The translations under genes were made by a program, and so were the position numbers. The notes beneath the pieces were generated by a model. The model did not search any database, was not told the origin of the DNA, and worked only from the letters and a program-made list of their open reading frames with translations. A stretch of DNA of 64,000 bases from Nitrospira sp. (GTDB lineage Bacteria; Nitrospirota; Nitrospiria; Nitrospirales; Nitrospiraceae), in NCBI GenBank assembly GCA_024760525.1, contig CP060499.1, forward strand, positions 1,860,001 through 1,924,000, given 5' to 3'. Below, piece by piece: positions 53,480 through 62,623 of the stretch; positions within the stretch are counted from its first letter, which is position 1; each line of letters begins with the position of its first letter.

Positions 53480-54769
53480 TCAATCGGCTGAGCGATTGGA
53501 ATGGTCTTTCTGGGGTGGGATATGGGAAGCCTTAGGCCGGTCAAACAGCAACCTCGCCCCTGGTTTGAAGGTCAGGTAATACCAGACCCATTCCAACATC
53601 ACCCGTATTCGATTCCGAAAGCCAATTAGGAAAAAAATGTGGACGATGCACCACAGTAACCAGGCAAGGAGCCCTGAGGCACGGATAGGACCGATTTGCG
53701 CGACGGCTTGTGCGCGCCCGATTGTGGCCAGCATGCCACGGTCTGCATAGATAAAGGGTGGCCGTTGCTCCAGAGCGACGTCCCGATCGATGAGGTCGGC
53801 AACATAGCTCCCCTGTTGCATGGCGACGGGTGCCAGACCCGGCAATGGTTTCCCATCAGCACCCACACAATGTGCGGCATCACCGATGACGAAGATCCAG
53901 GGATCTTCGGAGATCGTCAGATCCGGCCTGACCTTGACCCGACCGGGAGCGTCCTGAGGGACTGCGAGCGTCTGTAGAAGAGGCGAAGCCCGATTGCCTG
54001 CCGCCCAGATAATGTTCGTCGAAGGTACCCATTCGTTGTTGATTGTCACGCCTTCGGCACGAATCGCGCTCACAGGGCTGTTCAGCTTGATCGTCACTCC
54101 CATACGTTCGAGCGCCTTTGCGGCTTTTGCCGAGAGTGCGGCGTCGAAGCCGGGAAGAATGCGGGAGCCGCCTTCCACCAGCATGACCGAAAGGTCATCG
54201 AGCCGCAAGGTCGGAAAGTCGGGCCCCATGGATTTTCGCCCGATCTCGGCCAGCGCCCCGGCCAACTCCACTCCTGTCGGACCTCCTCCGATGATCACGA
54301 AGGTTATTCGATCCTGCTTGTCCGTTGCCGCTCTTCGTCGTTCAGCCTCCTCAAACGCAAGCAACATCTTCTCACGCAGCTGGACGGCATCGGTCATTGT
54401 CTTGAGTCCAGGCGCAAAGGCCTCCCACTCATCGTGCCCAAAGTAGGCATGTCGTGACCCAGGAGCGACGACGAGGACGTCAAACGCGATCGGCGGGCTT
54501 TCCCGCAGGTAAACCAGCCGAGCCGCTCGATCGATCGACAGCACTTCGTCCATCACCACACGGACGTTCGGCTGGGACCGAAAGACCGTCCGCAACGGCC
54601 ACGCGATATCGCCGGGAGATAATGCGGCGGTGGCGACTTGGTAGAGCAGCGGTTGGAATAGGTGGTGATTCGTGCGGTCAATAAGTATCACATCGGCATG
54701 ACGCATGGAGCGGGCCGCCGTCAGACCTCCAAAACCGCCTCCAATGATGACGACTTGCTTGCGAGCCAT
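53480..54769 (-). CDS. Type II NADH dehydrogenase-like FAD oxidoreductase (copy 2)
   Basis: A 429-aa paralog of 51111-52409, with the same FAD (VVIIGGGFGGLTAA), NAD (FVIIGGGPTGVELAG) and VIGDAAH motifs and the C-terminal hydrophobic segment. Near-colinear throughout; a recent-looking paralog pair separated by the lipoprotein gene. Confidence 0.92.
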   Translation of the reverse strand: MARKQVVIIGGGFGGLTAARSMRHADVILIDRTNHHLFQPLLYQVATAALSPGDIAWPLRTVFRSQPNVRVVMDEVLSIDRAARLVYLRESPPIAFDVLVVAPGSRHAYFGHDEWEAFAPGLKTMTDAVQLREKMLLAFEEAERRRAATDKQDRITFVIIGGGPTGVELAGALAEIGRKSMGPDFPTLRLDDLSVMLVEGGSRILPGFDAALSAKAAKALERMGVTIKLNSPVSAIRAEGVTINNEWVPSTNIIWAAGNRASPLLQTLAVPQDAPGRVKVRPDLTISEDPWIFVIGDAAHCVGADGKPLPGLAPVAMQQGSYVADLIDRDVALEQRPPFIYADRGMLATIGRAQAVAQIGPIRASGLLAWLLWCIVHIFFLIGFRNRIRVMLEWVWYYLTFKPGARLLFDRPKASHIPPQKDHSNRSAD

Positions 54770-55004
54770 AAGATGGGATGAGAAAGCAGGCTACGTGTCT
54801 AAGAGGACGGTGTCAACGGCCGAGGAACGACCTTCCCCCGACGGAGATGCCATTGCGTGTCTATTGCATCAGCTCCTGGACTCGGGTGGCCCTCATCCTT
54901 AAAGCACTCGCTTAGCAGGGACGCATTCGCTCACGTTGCCACATTTTCCCTCCCGGTGATACACTTTGAGCCCGTGATTCTTCTATTCGCCATCCTGCCG
55001 CCGG

Positions 55005-57407
55005 ATGAGTACGATGTCACCCTCCGAACCTGAACCTGTTCCACTCACCCCCGCCGATGAGACGGCGGGAACCGGGGCGCTCATCCGTAGAATCCTTGAA
55101 GGGGTCGGAGCGAGTGTCGGCGAGCACTTCTTTCCATCGCTCGTGCAGCAACTGGCGATCGCGCTCGAGGCCGACTATGCCTACATTTCTGAACTGGCCG
55201 AGGACGGGACCACGTTTCGATCGAAGGCAGGGTGGGGGAATGGTCGAGTATTGCCGCCTTTTGAAGTTCCGGCCAATGGTCCCTGTGAAACCGTGCTCAC
55301 CAAGAAATGTGTGCATCATCCCGATGCCCTCCGCAGCCTCTATCCTCAGGTGCGGTTGATCCAGGATATCGGTGTCGATAGTTATTGCGGTGTTCCGGTT
55401 GTCGATTCATTGAACCGCGTCGTGGGCCATCTGGCCATCATGAACTCGAAGCCGATGCCGGATCACGTGCGCGCCACTTCGATCCTGGCCATCTTCGCTG
55501 TTCGCGCCGCGGCGGAATTTGAACGGTTGCGTTATGAACAGACCTTGAGGAAGAGTGATCTCACGCTTCGCAAGATTGACGAAGGAACCGCGGCAGCTAC
55601 CGGAGCCGACTTTTTCCCGTCGCTGGTGAAAAATCTGGCCGAAGCGCTGCAGATGAAATACGCCTTCGTATCAAAGTTCGTTGAGGGGACCCGCACGCGC
55701 GTCAGAACCTTGGCGTTCTGGAAAGGGGACGGGTTTCTCGATAATTTCGAGTACGACCTGCCCCACACGCCTTGTGAACGGGTGCTGGCCGGTGAGGTCT
55801 GTTTGTTTCCCGAGAAGGTTCAAGACCTGTTTCCGGAACACCGGGAAGACTTGGCGAAACTGGGCGTGGAGAGCTACCTGGCGATACCTGTCGTAGATCG
55901 CGCAGGGGGAGTGATGGGACATCTGGCGGTGATGGACACCAATCCGATGCGTGACGATCCACGGGTCCTCTCGGTCTTCAAGATTTTCGGCGTTCGGGCC
56001 GGCGCCGAACTCGAGCGAGAGCGAATGGCGGCCCAACTGAAAGACAATGAGGAACGACTGCGCGATCTCTTCGACGAGGCGCCCATTGCCTATGTCAACG
56101 AAGGCTTGGATTCTAAGTTCATTCGCGCGAACAAAACGGCCTTGAGAACGCTGGGGATCACACCGGATCAGGTTGAAGGTACCTACGGCTCGACCTTCAT
56201 CCCTGACACACCGGATGCGCAGCGCCGTTTGAAAGATGCCTTCGAATCCATTGGAAAGGGCATCGACACGAGCGGTGTCGTGCTCGAACTGCGCCGGAAG
56301 GATAACGGTCGGCCTCTGTGGATCAGATGGTGGTCGAGGCCGGACCCTACCGGCACCTATACTCGCACCATGTTCATCGATATCACCGAACAAGTTCTGA
56401 TGGAACAGGAGAAAGCGCGGCTCGAGGCGGCCAATGTGTACTTGCAAGAAGAGATCAAGGGGAGCCATAACTTCGAAGAGTTGATCGGCTCATCGACTTC
56501 ACTGAAGAAAGTCCTCAAAGGCGCCGAGCGGGTTGCGCCGACTGATTCCACCGTGCTGATCACCGGCGAAACCGGCACCGGCAAGGAACTGATCGCCCGG
56601 GCCATCCATAACTTGAGCCCGCGGAAGGACCGGCCTTTAGTCAAGGTCAATTGTGCGGCTATCCCCGGTGGATTGATTGAAAGCGAGCTGTTCGGTCATG
56701 AGAAAGGAGCCTTTACCGGAGCGTTGACCAGGAAGATGGGCCGTTTCGAAGTGGCCGATAGGGGAACGATCTTTCTCGATGAAATCGGTGAACTCCCGCT
56801 CGACCTGCAACCCAAGTTGTTGCGTGTCTTGCAGGAGGGTGAGTTCGAGCGAGTCGGGGGAACACAGACCTTTAAAGTAAACGTGCGTGTGATCGCCGCC
56901 ACGAATCGAAACCTTGAGCAACTCTCGAAATCGGGTCATTACCGGCTCGACCTCTACTATCGCCTGAACGTGTTCCCGATTCATATCCCCTCCTTGCACG
57001 AGCGAGAGGGAGATATTCCGTTGCTGGCCCAGTATTTTGTGCGAAAACATGCGAGCCGCCTCGGAAAGAAAATTACCCATATCCCGGAGCGAATGATGAC
57101 GGCATTGCAACGCTACCGGTGGCCGGGAAACATCCGCGAACTGGAGCATGTCATCGAGCGAGCGGTCATTCTGAGCGAAGGCTCGGAACTGGAACCGATC
57201 GACTGGCTTTCACCTGTGGGTGGAAAGGCATCCGGCAACGGGCAAGCACTCACGCTCGAAGAAATCGAACGACAGCATATCGTCGAGATTCTGGAACAAA
57301 CCGGTTGGCGCGTGAGCGGCCTTAAGGGCGCGGCGGCAATTCTTGGATTGAAACCCACTACGCTCGAAGCCCGCATGAAGAAGTTGGGGATCAACCGTCC
57401 TGCATGA
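55005..57407 (+). CDS. GAF-GAF-PAS sigma-54 activator
   Basis: An 800-aa FhlA-like regulator. Two similar GAF domains (about residues 30-180 and 190-345), each with CE-x-VL and V-DS/DR-x-VMGHLA-type motifs. A PAS domain (about 350-465), AAA+ domain (about 490-725; Walker A GETGTGKE near 523, GAFTGA near 569) and Fis-type HTH (about 765-800, LKGAAAILGLKPTTLEARMKK) follow. It has no receiver, so it is ligand- or redox-sensing. The target is unknown. It overlaps the next gene by 4 bp. Confidence 0.9.
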   Translation: MSTMSPSEPEPVPLTPADETAGTGALIRRILEGVGASVGEHFFPSLVQQLAIALEADYAYISELAEDGTTFRSKAGWGNGRVLPPFEVPANGPCETVLTKKCVHHPDALRSLYPQVRLIQDIGVDSYCGVPVVDSLNRVVGHLAIMNSKPMPDHVRATSILAIFAVRAAAEFERLRYEQTLRKSDLTLRKIDEGTAAATGADFFPSLVKNLAEALQMKYAFVSKFVEGTRTRVRTLAFWKGDGFLDNFEYDLPHTPCERVLAGEVCLFPEKVQDLFPEHREDLAKLGVESYLAIPVVDRAGGVMGHLAVMDTNPMRDDPRVLSVFKIFGVRAGAELERERMAAQLKDNEERLRDLFDEAPIAYVNEGLDSKFIRANKTALRTLGITPDQVEGTYGSTFIPDTPDAQRRLKDAFESIGKGIDTSGVVLELRRKDNGRPLWIRWWSRPDPTGTYTRTMFIDITEQVLMEQEKARLEAANVYLQEEIKGSHNFEELIGSSTSLKKVLKGAERVAPTDSTVLITGETGTGKELIARAIHNLSPRKDRPLVKVNCAAIPGGLIESELFGHEKGAFTGALTRKMGRFEVADRGTIFLDEIGELPLDLQPKLLRVLQEGEFERVGGTQTFKVNVRVIAATNRNLEQLSKSGHYRLDLYYRLNVFPIHIPSLHEREGDIPLLAQYFVRKHASRLGKKITHIPERMMTALQRYRWPGNIRELEHVIERAVILSEGSELEPIDWLSPVGGKASGNGQALTLEEIERQHIVEILEQTGWRVSGLKGAAAILGLKPTTLEARMKKLGINRPA

Positions 57408-58792
57408 ACAAGCGGCCACTGCTTATTGCTAAGATGAACGTCCATATGCCGATTCCATTCGTGGCCCATGTCGCACTTTCCCTCGGTGTGCTTGCAGTGC
57501 TGCCGCCGTTCAGCATTCCGACGACCGCTGTCGCGCAGGTCCAGTGTTGGACCCCGCGTCAGGACGAAGGACCGGTCACCGACAAACGATGGGCGCGGTA
57601 CTTCAAAGCCATGAGCGCCGCCGAAGCGATTGTGAAACAATCACGCGAACTCATGGATTCACCGGTCCCGGTTCGCATGCGGACCACGATGGCGGCCAGT
57701 GCGCATAACCCATGGAACTCGCGCTTGTTCGTGCGTGCCTACCCGGAGCAGACGTCGGTGGGTATCAAAATCTGGGAGGGGGACTGCAGGGTCAACCCTC
57801 AGGCGGACCGAGTGGATGGATCGATCGGGAGAGTCAGTGTCTATTTCAACTATCTGTCCAAGGAGATGTTCATGGGGCGCGATGACATCCCGAAACGGAC
57901 CGGTACCGTGGCCGGTTATCCCGACTATGGCGGATGGGTGATAATTTCCAAGAATGAGCGGCTCCCATGGATCCCTCAAACACTCGGGGATCGGCTTGAT
58001 CGCCTTGGCGCCTCGCGCGAAAAGGCCATGGCTGACTGGCATAGGGGTAAGGCTGCACGCAAAGCACCCGATCGAGCGATGGCTGAACGCACTGCGGCAC
58101 TGCTGAGAAGGAACGATCCAGCCGGCGCCGATAACTACATGGAGAACATAAAGCGGCTTACTGCAGATGTCCAAGCAGCGCAGGCCAGAGATGCGCTGCG
58201 GGATGCATACCTCTCAAAATTGCTCGGTGAATACCGAACCTACCGGGCATCGTTCACCGCCGAGCAACTTGCCAAGCCGGCAGTGTGGGCTGATCCGGAG
58301 GACTCTGCCCGCAAGGCGGTTGAAACCCAAATTGCCGCGATACAGGAGCTGAACACGGACGACCGGCGAAGAGTGGACGAGGTAATGGCTCAAAGTTTGG
58401 CGCTGGAACGAGAGGCGGTGGCAGCAGAGAATGCCGGCAATCGGGCGGAGGCGCAACAGCTGCGTGCTCAAGCCGGCAGCTTGTCGATCGAAGCTGAACG
58501 GGATCTCAACGACCACATAGAGCGTGCGGCCCTGCAGGCAGAGGAATTACGAGACGCCTTCGAATTGAAGAGCCTGAAACCTGGCACCACCGATCAGGCA
58601 CTCGCCTACAAGATGGACCCGGCCTTCCCGGATCGGAGTAAACCAGGGAAGATACAGGTCATCGCCGTCTTCGTCCCCACACTTACCGAAGAAGAGGTGT
58701 ACAACCGGCCTGAATTGGTCCAGCGCAAAGCTTGGTTGGACCAGGTCAAATTCTCAATCGACTACGCGTCGCTCGCAGCGCTCTTGGACTGA
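57404..58792 (+). CDS. Secreted protein of unknown function, operonic with sigma-54 activator
   Basis: A 462-aa protein with a signal peptide (to about residue 45, ...TTAVAQVQ). The middle (about 220-400) is rich in Ala, Glu, Arg and Gln and probably a long coiled coil. The 4-bp overlap with the activator implies translational coupling. No family recognised. Confidence 0.65.
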   Translation: MNKRPLLIAKMNVHMPIPFVAHVALSLGVLAVLPPFSIPTTAVAQVQCWTPRQDEGPVTDKRWARYFKAMSAAEAIVKQSRELMDSPVPVRMRTTMAASAHNPWNSRLFVRAYPEQTSVGIKIWEGDCRVNPQADRVDGSIGRVSVYFNYLSKEMFMGRDDIPKRTGTVAGYPDYGGWVIISKNERLPWIPQTLGDRLDRLGASREKAMADWHRGKAARKAPDRAMAERTAALLRRNDPAGADNYMENIKRLTADVQAAQARDALRDAYLSKLLGEYRTYRASFTAEQLAKPAVWADPEDSARKAVETQIAAIQELNTDDRRRVDEVMAQSLALEREAVAAENAGNRAEAQQLRAQAGSLSIEAERDLNDHIERAALQAEELRDAFELKSLKPGTTDQALAYKMDPAFPDRSKPGKIQVIAVFVPTLTEEEVYNRPELVQRKAWLDQVKFSIDYASLAALLD

Positions 58793-59092
58793 TGGACTCC
58801 GAGAAAAGCAAAGCGGCGAGTTCGGTATGGCGCGCTACTTCAACCCTGGCTGCAACTCGATAATCTAAGTCACTTTCTTCTCTCTAGACCCACCGTAGGT
58901 TTCCCATTATGCCGTGACGGTCCCAAAATTTTGGGAATGCCCATTCCTGTGATATTCGATTCTCCGCAAAGTCAAAACCTGAAATCATAATTTATTCAGT
59001 AACTTAGAACGACTTCAGGCTGTATCGGCCGCATGGCATTGCGGTTGCTCAATAGCCGGCATCAGGCCGAAACTGAAGGAGACCGGAAGACG
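58793..59092. promoter_or_regulatory. Intergenic region with 16-bp palindrome
   Basis: About 300 bp before the STAS/ECF operon. It contains a perfect 16-bp palindrome TCCCAAAATTTTGGGA (58921-58936), overlapped on its right by the interrupted repeat GGAATG-CC-CATTCC (58934-58947). Likely an operator region; the promoter may be ECF-type. No gene. Confidence 0.5.
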
Positions 59093-59362
59093 ATGCTGAA
59101 GATCACAAGAATTCAGGAGAACGGGCGAGACGTGCTTCTCAAGCTGGAAGGAAAAATCACGGAGCAATGGGCGGCGCTGCTTGAGGGTGAATGCCGTTCG
59201 TATCTTCGAAAGAAGAAGGCGGTGCGTTTGGATTGTTCGAATGTCGACTACATCGATGCAAATGGAATCGAGGTCATCAACAACCTATCGAGGACAAACG
59301 TGACCCTCATGGGCGCCCCGTCGTTCGTCACGGAGTTGCTTCACATTGGAGGCCGATCATGA
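59093..59362 (+). CDS. STAS-domain protein
   Basis: An 89-aa STAS protein (anti-sigma-factor antagonist type). Strand/helix order LKLEGKIT-x-QW, VRLDCSNVDYIDANGIEVIN. The serine normally phosphorylated in DSSGL is replaced by Asp-Ala-Asn (YIDANGIE). The ATG at 59093 is preferred to one 60 bp upstream by GGAAG spacing. Its stop overlaps the sigma-factor start. Confidence 0.78.
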   Translation: MLKITRIQENGRDVLLKLEGKITEQWAALLEGECRSYLRKKKAVRLDCSNVDYIDANGIEVINNLSRTNVTLMGAPSFVTELLHIGGRS

Positions 59363-60075
59363 ATACAGCCACGGGAACCCTGAGCGCATCGATCGAACAT
59401 CACACGATGCCTGACCGCGTGAGGCCGGGCGTTGCTGCACCCGGAGATGAAGATAACCTGATCATACGGCTGCGAAAAGGTGATGAAGGGGCGTTCGATG
59501 AACTGGTCGATAGGCATCATAGCGCGCTCATTCGAATGGCCATGGGCTATGTGACGGATCGCGAAGTAGCGGAGGAAGTCGTTCAAGATACCTGGATGGC
59601 CGTCATCAAAGGGTTGAATCGATTTGAAGGGCGCTCATCCCTACGGACCTGGATTTTCGGGATCGTCATTCATAAGGCCAAGGATCGGGGAGTGCGCGAG
59701 AAGCGGCACGTCACATTTTCTTCCTTTGAGTCGCCCGACGATACAAGCGAGGAAAGTATCGATCCATCTCGCTTCCAGCAATCCGGCGAACGGACCGGCC
59801 ACTGGGCTTTTCCCCCTCAGCCTTGGGACGAGCAAACGCCTGAAAAGTTGTTGGCCGACCAACAGGCCGTGACTGCGATGAACAAGGCCATTGAAGCATT
59901 GCCCTCGACACTCAAAACAGTCTTGATCCTGCGCGACGTTGAGGGAGTAGAGGCCAAGGAAATCTGCAAAGTCCTCAATATCACGGAAACAAATCTCTAT
60001 GTCCGGCTGCATCGCGCAAGGGAGCGAGTGAGAGCGGCGGTCGAACAAGCATTAGCCGATAACATGTCGGTCTGA
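59359..60075 (+). CDS. ECF-type RNA polymerase sigma factor
   Basis: A 238-aa sigma-70-family factor. Region 2 (about residues 45-115: FDELVDRHHSALIRMAMGYV, EEVVQDTWMAV, SLRTWIFGIVIHKAKDRGV) and region 4 (about 175-230: ALPSTLKTVLILRDVEGVEAKEICKVL, NLYVRLHRARERVRAAVE). Start ATG at 59359 overlaps the STAS stop with GGAGG 6 bp upstream. A zinc-finger anti-sigma gene follows. Confidence 0.92.
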   Translation: MNTATGTLSASIEHHTMPDRVRPGVAAPGDEDNLIIRLRKGDEGAFDELVDRHHSALIRMAMGYVTDREVAEEVVQDTWMAVIKGLNRFEGRSSLRTWIFGIVIHKAKDRGVREKRHVTFSSFESPDDTSEESIDPSRFQQSGERTGHWAFPPQPWDEQTPEKLLADQQAVTAMNKAIEALPSTLKTVLILRDVEGVEAKEICKVLNITETNLYVRLHRARERVRAAVEQALADNMSV

Positions 60076-60187
60076 GGCTACGCCAAGGGCAAGTAAGAAA
60101 TTCTATCTCCCTAGCGTTTAGTTTGTGTGTAAGAAAGTTGAGGGACGGGAGACTCACGGATGAGTAGTCCACAACCAGAGGCTTCGC

Positions 60188-60481
60188 ATGGAACACCATC
60201 CGTCTCAAGGGATCGACAACGGAATGACATGTCGCGAACTGACGGGTCGTACGTCGGATTACCTGGAAGACCGTCTTTCGGCCTGCATGAAGGTGGACAT
60301 CGGTCTTCATCTTGCGTCATGCGTCGGTTGTCGGGCCTATGTGAGACAGATCTCCCTCATAAGGGATGCGGTAGCCCTCATGCCAAAAGAGTTCCCATCA
60401 CCGATCAACCGGCTTCGACTGCGACAACGGTTTGCCGGAGACCGTTCAACCATCACTTACCAACGAGGAGGCGTTCAATGA
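60188..60481 (+). CDS. Zinc-finger anti-sigma factor
   Basis: A 97-aa protein with the zf-HC2 pattern: MTCRELTGRTSDYLEDRLS, then HLASCVGCRAYV (H-x3-C-x2-C). It lacks a transmembrane helix, so it is a soluble ZAS-type regulator. Stop overlaps the start of the Lys/Met-rich gene (ATGA). It is expected to hold the ECF factor inactive until a signal (often redox) releases zinc. Confidence 0.78.
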   Translation: MEHHPSQGIDNGMTCRELTGRTSDYLEDRLSACMKVDIGLHLASCVGCRAYVRQISLIRDAVALMPKEFPSPINRLRLRQRFAGDRSTITYQRGGVQ

Positions 60482-60753
60482 AGAAGATTCTATTATCAAT
60501 TGCTGTAGTGGGGTGTCTTATGGGGGTTGGCACCATTTCCTATGCCGATGAAATGGGCAAGATGAAAGATGAGACGAAGAGTGAGATGAAGGCTGACATG
60601 AAAAGTGACATGAAAGCGAAGCATGACGAGATGAAAGCCCAAAAAGATGAGATAAAAACCGACATGCAGATGAAAAAGAATGAGATGAGCGGTGAAATGA
60701 AGGAGAAAAAAGACGAGATGAAGGGTGGAATGAAAGGCGCGATGGGTTATTAG
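60478..60753 (+). CDS. Secreted Lys/Met/Asp-rich low-complexity protein
   Basis: A 91-aa protein. Signal peptide (to SYA-DE), then about 65 residues of quasi-repeat built from K-x-E/D-M-K units, such as EMKADMKSDMKAKHDEMK. The charged, Met-rich helix-forming sequence could bind metal (Cu(I) through Met) or act as a stress-type hydrophilin. GAGGAGG precedes the ATG at 60478. Confidence 0.75.
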   Translation: MKKILLSIAVVGCLMGVGTISYADEMGKMKDETKSEMKADMKSDMKAKHDEMKAQKDEIKTDMQMKKNEMSGEMKEKKDEMKGGMKGAMGY

Positions 60754-60782
60754 GAGAAATAAACCCAAGCCGTCCTCTCTCC

Positions 60783-60827
60783 AACGGCCTGTGCTCGGAT
60801 CTCTCGACTGCAGGCCGTTTCATTCTT
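60783..60827 (+). terminator. Terminator after the ECF operon
   Basis: Stem AACGGCCTG (60783-60791) with CAGGCCGTT (60811-60819), a 19-nt loop and TTCATTCTTC downstream. Confidence 0.6.
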
Positions 60828-60912
60828 CGAAGATACCTCATCCAGTACCTTGTAAGAAATAGACAGCATCTCCGACGAAGGGCTATGTGAATGCCTTTCA
60901 AGGAGAGGTAGA

Positions 60913-61827
60913 ATGAAGCTGGTATTTACTCACCCTGAGTGGAGAGGGGAACACGTGCCGATTTCAGAACCTACGGTATCGGTACCGCCTCTGTTGAACG
61001 ATCAAACCGCTCCAACCGTGTTTTCCCGTGAACAGGTGTACCGCCATCGATTGCCGGTGCGGATCAGCCATTGGCTGAATGTCCCTATTCTGATCGTTCT
61101 GATCATGAGCGGGCTGCAGATCTTCAACGCCCATCCTGCACTGTATTGGGGTGATCGCTCAGATCGTGATCAGCCGTTGCTGTCGATTCGGTCCATTGTG
61201 GACGAGCAGGGGAAAATGAAAGGGGTCACAACCATTGTCGGCCATCAGTTCGATACGACCGGTGTGCTGGGCTATTCCGATGGAATGCGCCGAGCGTTCC
61301 CGGCCTGGGCAACCGTTCCAAGCGCCAGGTGGCTCGCCATGGGGCGGCAATGGCACCTGTTCTTGGCGTGGCTCTTTGTGATCAACGGCATGATCTTTAC
61401 GGCCTATGCATTGGCGAGCCGACATGTCACCCGTGATCTGGCGCCAACGCGTCAAGATCTGCGCGGTATCGGGAAGTCCATCAAAGATCACCTGATCTTG
61501 CAACATCCTGTAGGCGAAGCAGCCAAGCGGTACAACGTCCTTCAAAAGCTGACCTATGCAGGTATCTTGTTCATTCTGGCCCCATTGATCGTGCTGACCG
61601 GCTTGGCCATGTCGCCGATGATCGATGCGGCGTTCCCCTGGCTGTTGACTATTCTAGGAGGTCGCCAGGGGGCGAGGACCCTGCACTTTTTTGCATGTTT
61701 TTCATTCGTCGGATTCATCATGATTCACGTCCTGCAGGTGGTCCTCACCGGATTCTTCAACAACCTCCGCTCGATGGTCACCGGATGGTTCATTGTCAAA
61801 CATGAAGGAGCGGGCCATGAAGTATGA
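60913..61827 (+). CDS. Membrane cytochrome b (b561/hydrogenase b-type)
   Basis: A 304-aa protein. N-terminal YRHRLPVRISHWLNVPILIVLIMSG-type helix (heme His), then AMGRQWHLFLAWLFVINGMIF, LQKLTYAGILFILAPLIVLTG and ARTLHFFACFSFVGFIMIHVLQVV, i.e. four to five helices with several conserved His as heme b ligands. AAGGAGAGG precedes the ATG. It overlaps the molybdoenzyme gene by 11 bp, so it probably exchanges electrons with it and quinone. Confidence 0.88.
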   Translation: MKLVFTHPEWRGEHVPISEPTVSVPPLLNDQTAPTVFSREQVYRHRLPVRISHWLNVPILIVLIMSGLQIFNAHPALYWGDRSDRDQPLLSIRSIVDEQGKMKGVTTIVGHQFDTTGVLGYSDGMRRAFPAWATVPSARWLAMGRQWHLFLAWLFVINGMIFTAYALASRHVTRDLAPTRQDLRGIGKSIKDHLILQHPVGEAAKRYNVLQKLTYAGILFILAPLIVLTGLAMSPMIDAAFPWLLTILGGRQGARTLHFFACFSFVGFIMIHVLQVVLTGFFNNLRSMVTGWFIVKHEGAGHEV

Positions 61828-62587
61828 ACGCGCGATGGGACGACGAGGCTTCCTTAAAGGGACCTTGGGGGCTGCGAGCCTGCTTGCAGTCTCCGGTTGC
61901 GACAATCTCACGCAAAGCAGTTGGTTTTCGTCCATCCTCCGCAAGACCGAAGGGTTGACCGAAGCTGCGCAACGGGCGGTGACTCCCAAGAATGCGCTGG
62001 CCAAAGAATATGGTGAGACCGAGATCTCGGCGCTGTTTCCGGCAAACGGCTCCATCGATCCGGGGACGGAACAGTATGCCGAACATGTCGCACGGAACTT
62101 TTCAGAGTGGATGTTGGAGGTGAGCGGTCTGGTCAAGACGCCCAGGAGTTGGTCGCTTGCCGCGCTGAAGGAACTCCCGTTTCGGACGCAAATCACTCGC
62201 CACGACTGTGTGGAGGGCTGGAGTGCCATAGGAAAATGGACCGGGGTTCCGATCAGTGACCTACTGCGAGTGGTCGAACCATTGCCGAATGCCCGCTATG
62301 CGGTGTTTCATTGCGCCGATGTGGATGATGAAGGGATCGCCTACTACGAGAGCATGGCCGTGGCTGATTGCTACCACCCTCAGACGATCCTGGCCTATGA
62401 ACTCAATGGCGCACCATTGGACATTCCCCACGGTGCCCCGCTCCGCCTTCGCTTCGAACGTCAGCTTGGCTACAAACATGCGAAATATGTCATGAAGATC
62501 GAATTGGTCGACTCCTTTGCCGACATCGGTGCTGGGAAGGGAGGCTATTGGGAAGATCAGGGGTATGAATGGTACGCGGGTATCTAG
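61817..62587 (+). CDS. Sulfite-oxidase-fold molybdoenzyme (YedY/MsrP-like)
   Basis: A 256-aa Tat-exported protein. Twin-arginine motif MGRRGFLKG. The sulfite-oxidase fold contains Cys131 (HDCVEGWSAIGKW), the expected molybdenum ligand, YES and HGAPLRL. The ATG at 61817 is set by AAGGAG 7 bp upstream. The pair with a cytochrome b resembles MsrP/MsrQ or YedYZ, which reduces methionine sulfoxide on periplasmic proteins; other Mo reductase roles are possible. Confidence 0.85.
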   Translation: MKYERAMGRRGFLKGTLGAASLLAVSGCDNLTQSSWFSSILRKTEGLTEAAQRAVTPKNALAKEYGETEISALFPANGSIDPGTEQYAEHVARNFSEWMLEVSGLVKTPRSWSLAALKELPFRTQITRHDCVEGWSAIGKWTGVPISDLLRVVEPLPNARYAVFHCADVDDEGIAYYESMAVADCYHPQTILAYELNGAPLDIPHGAPLRLRFERQLGYKHAKYVMKIELVDSFADIGAGKGGYWEDQGYEWYAGI

Positions 62588-62623
62588 GGATAATGAAACC
62601 GTGCAAGCCGCTATCGAGAAGGC

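Noticed and set aside
60496..60901. Long minus-strand frames rich in His, Leu and Phe opposite the Lys/Met-rich gene
   Set aside because: They are antisense shadows of the AAG/ATG-rich repeat.
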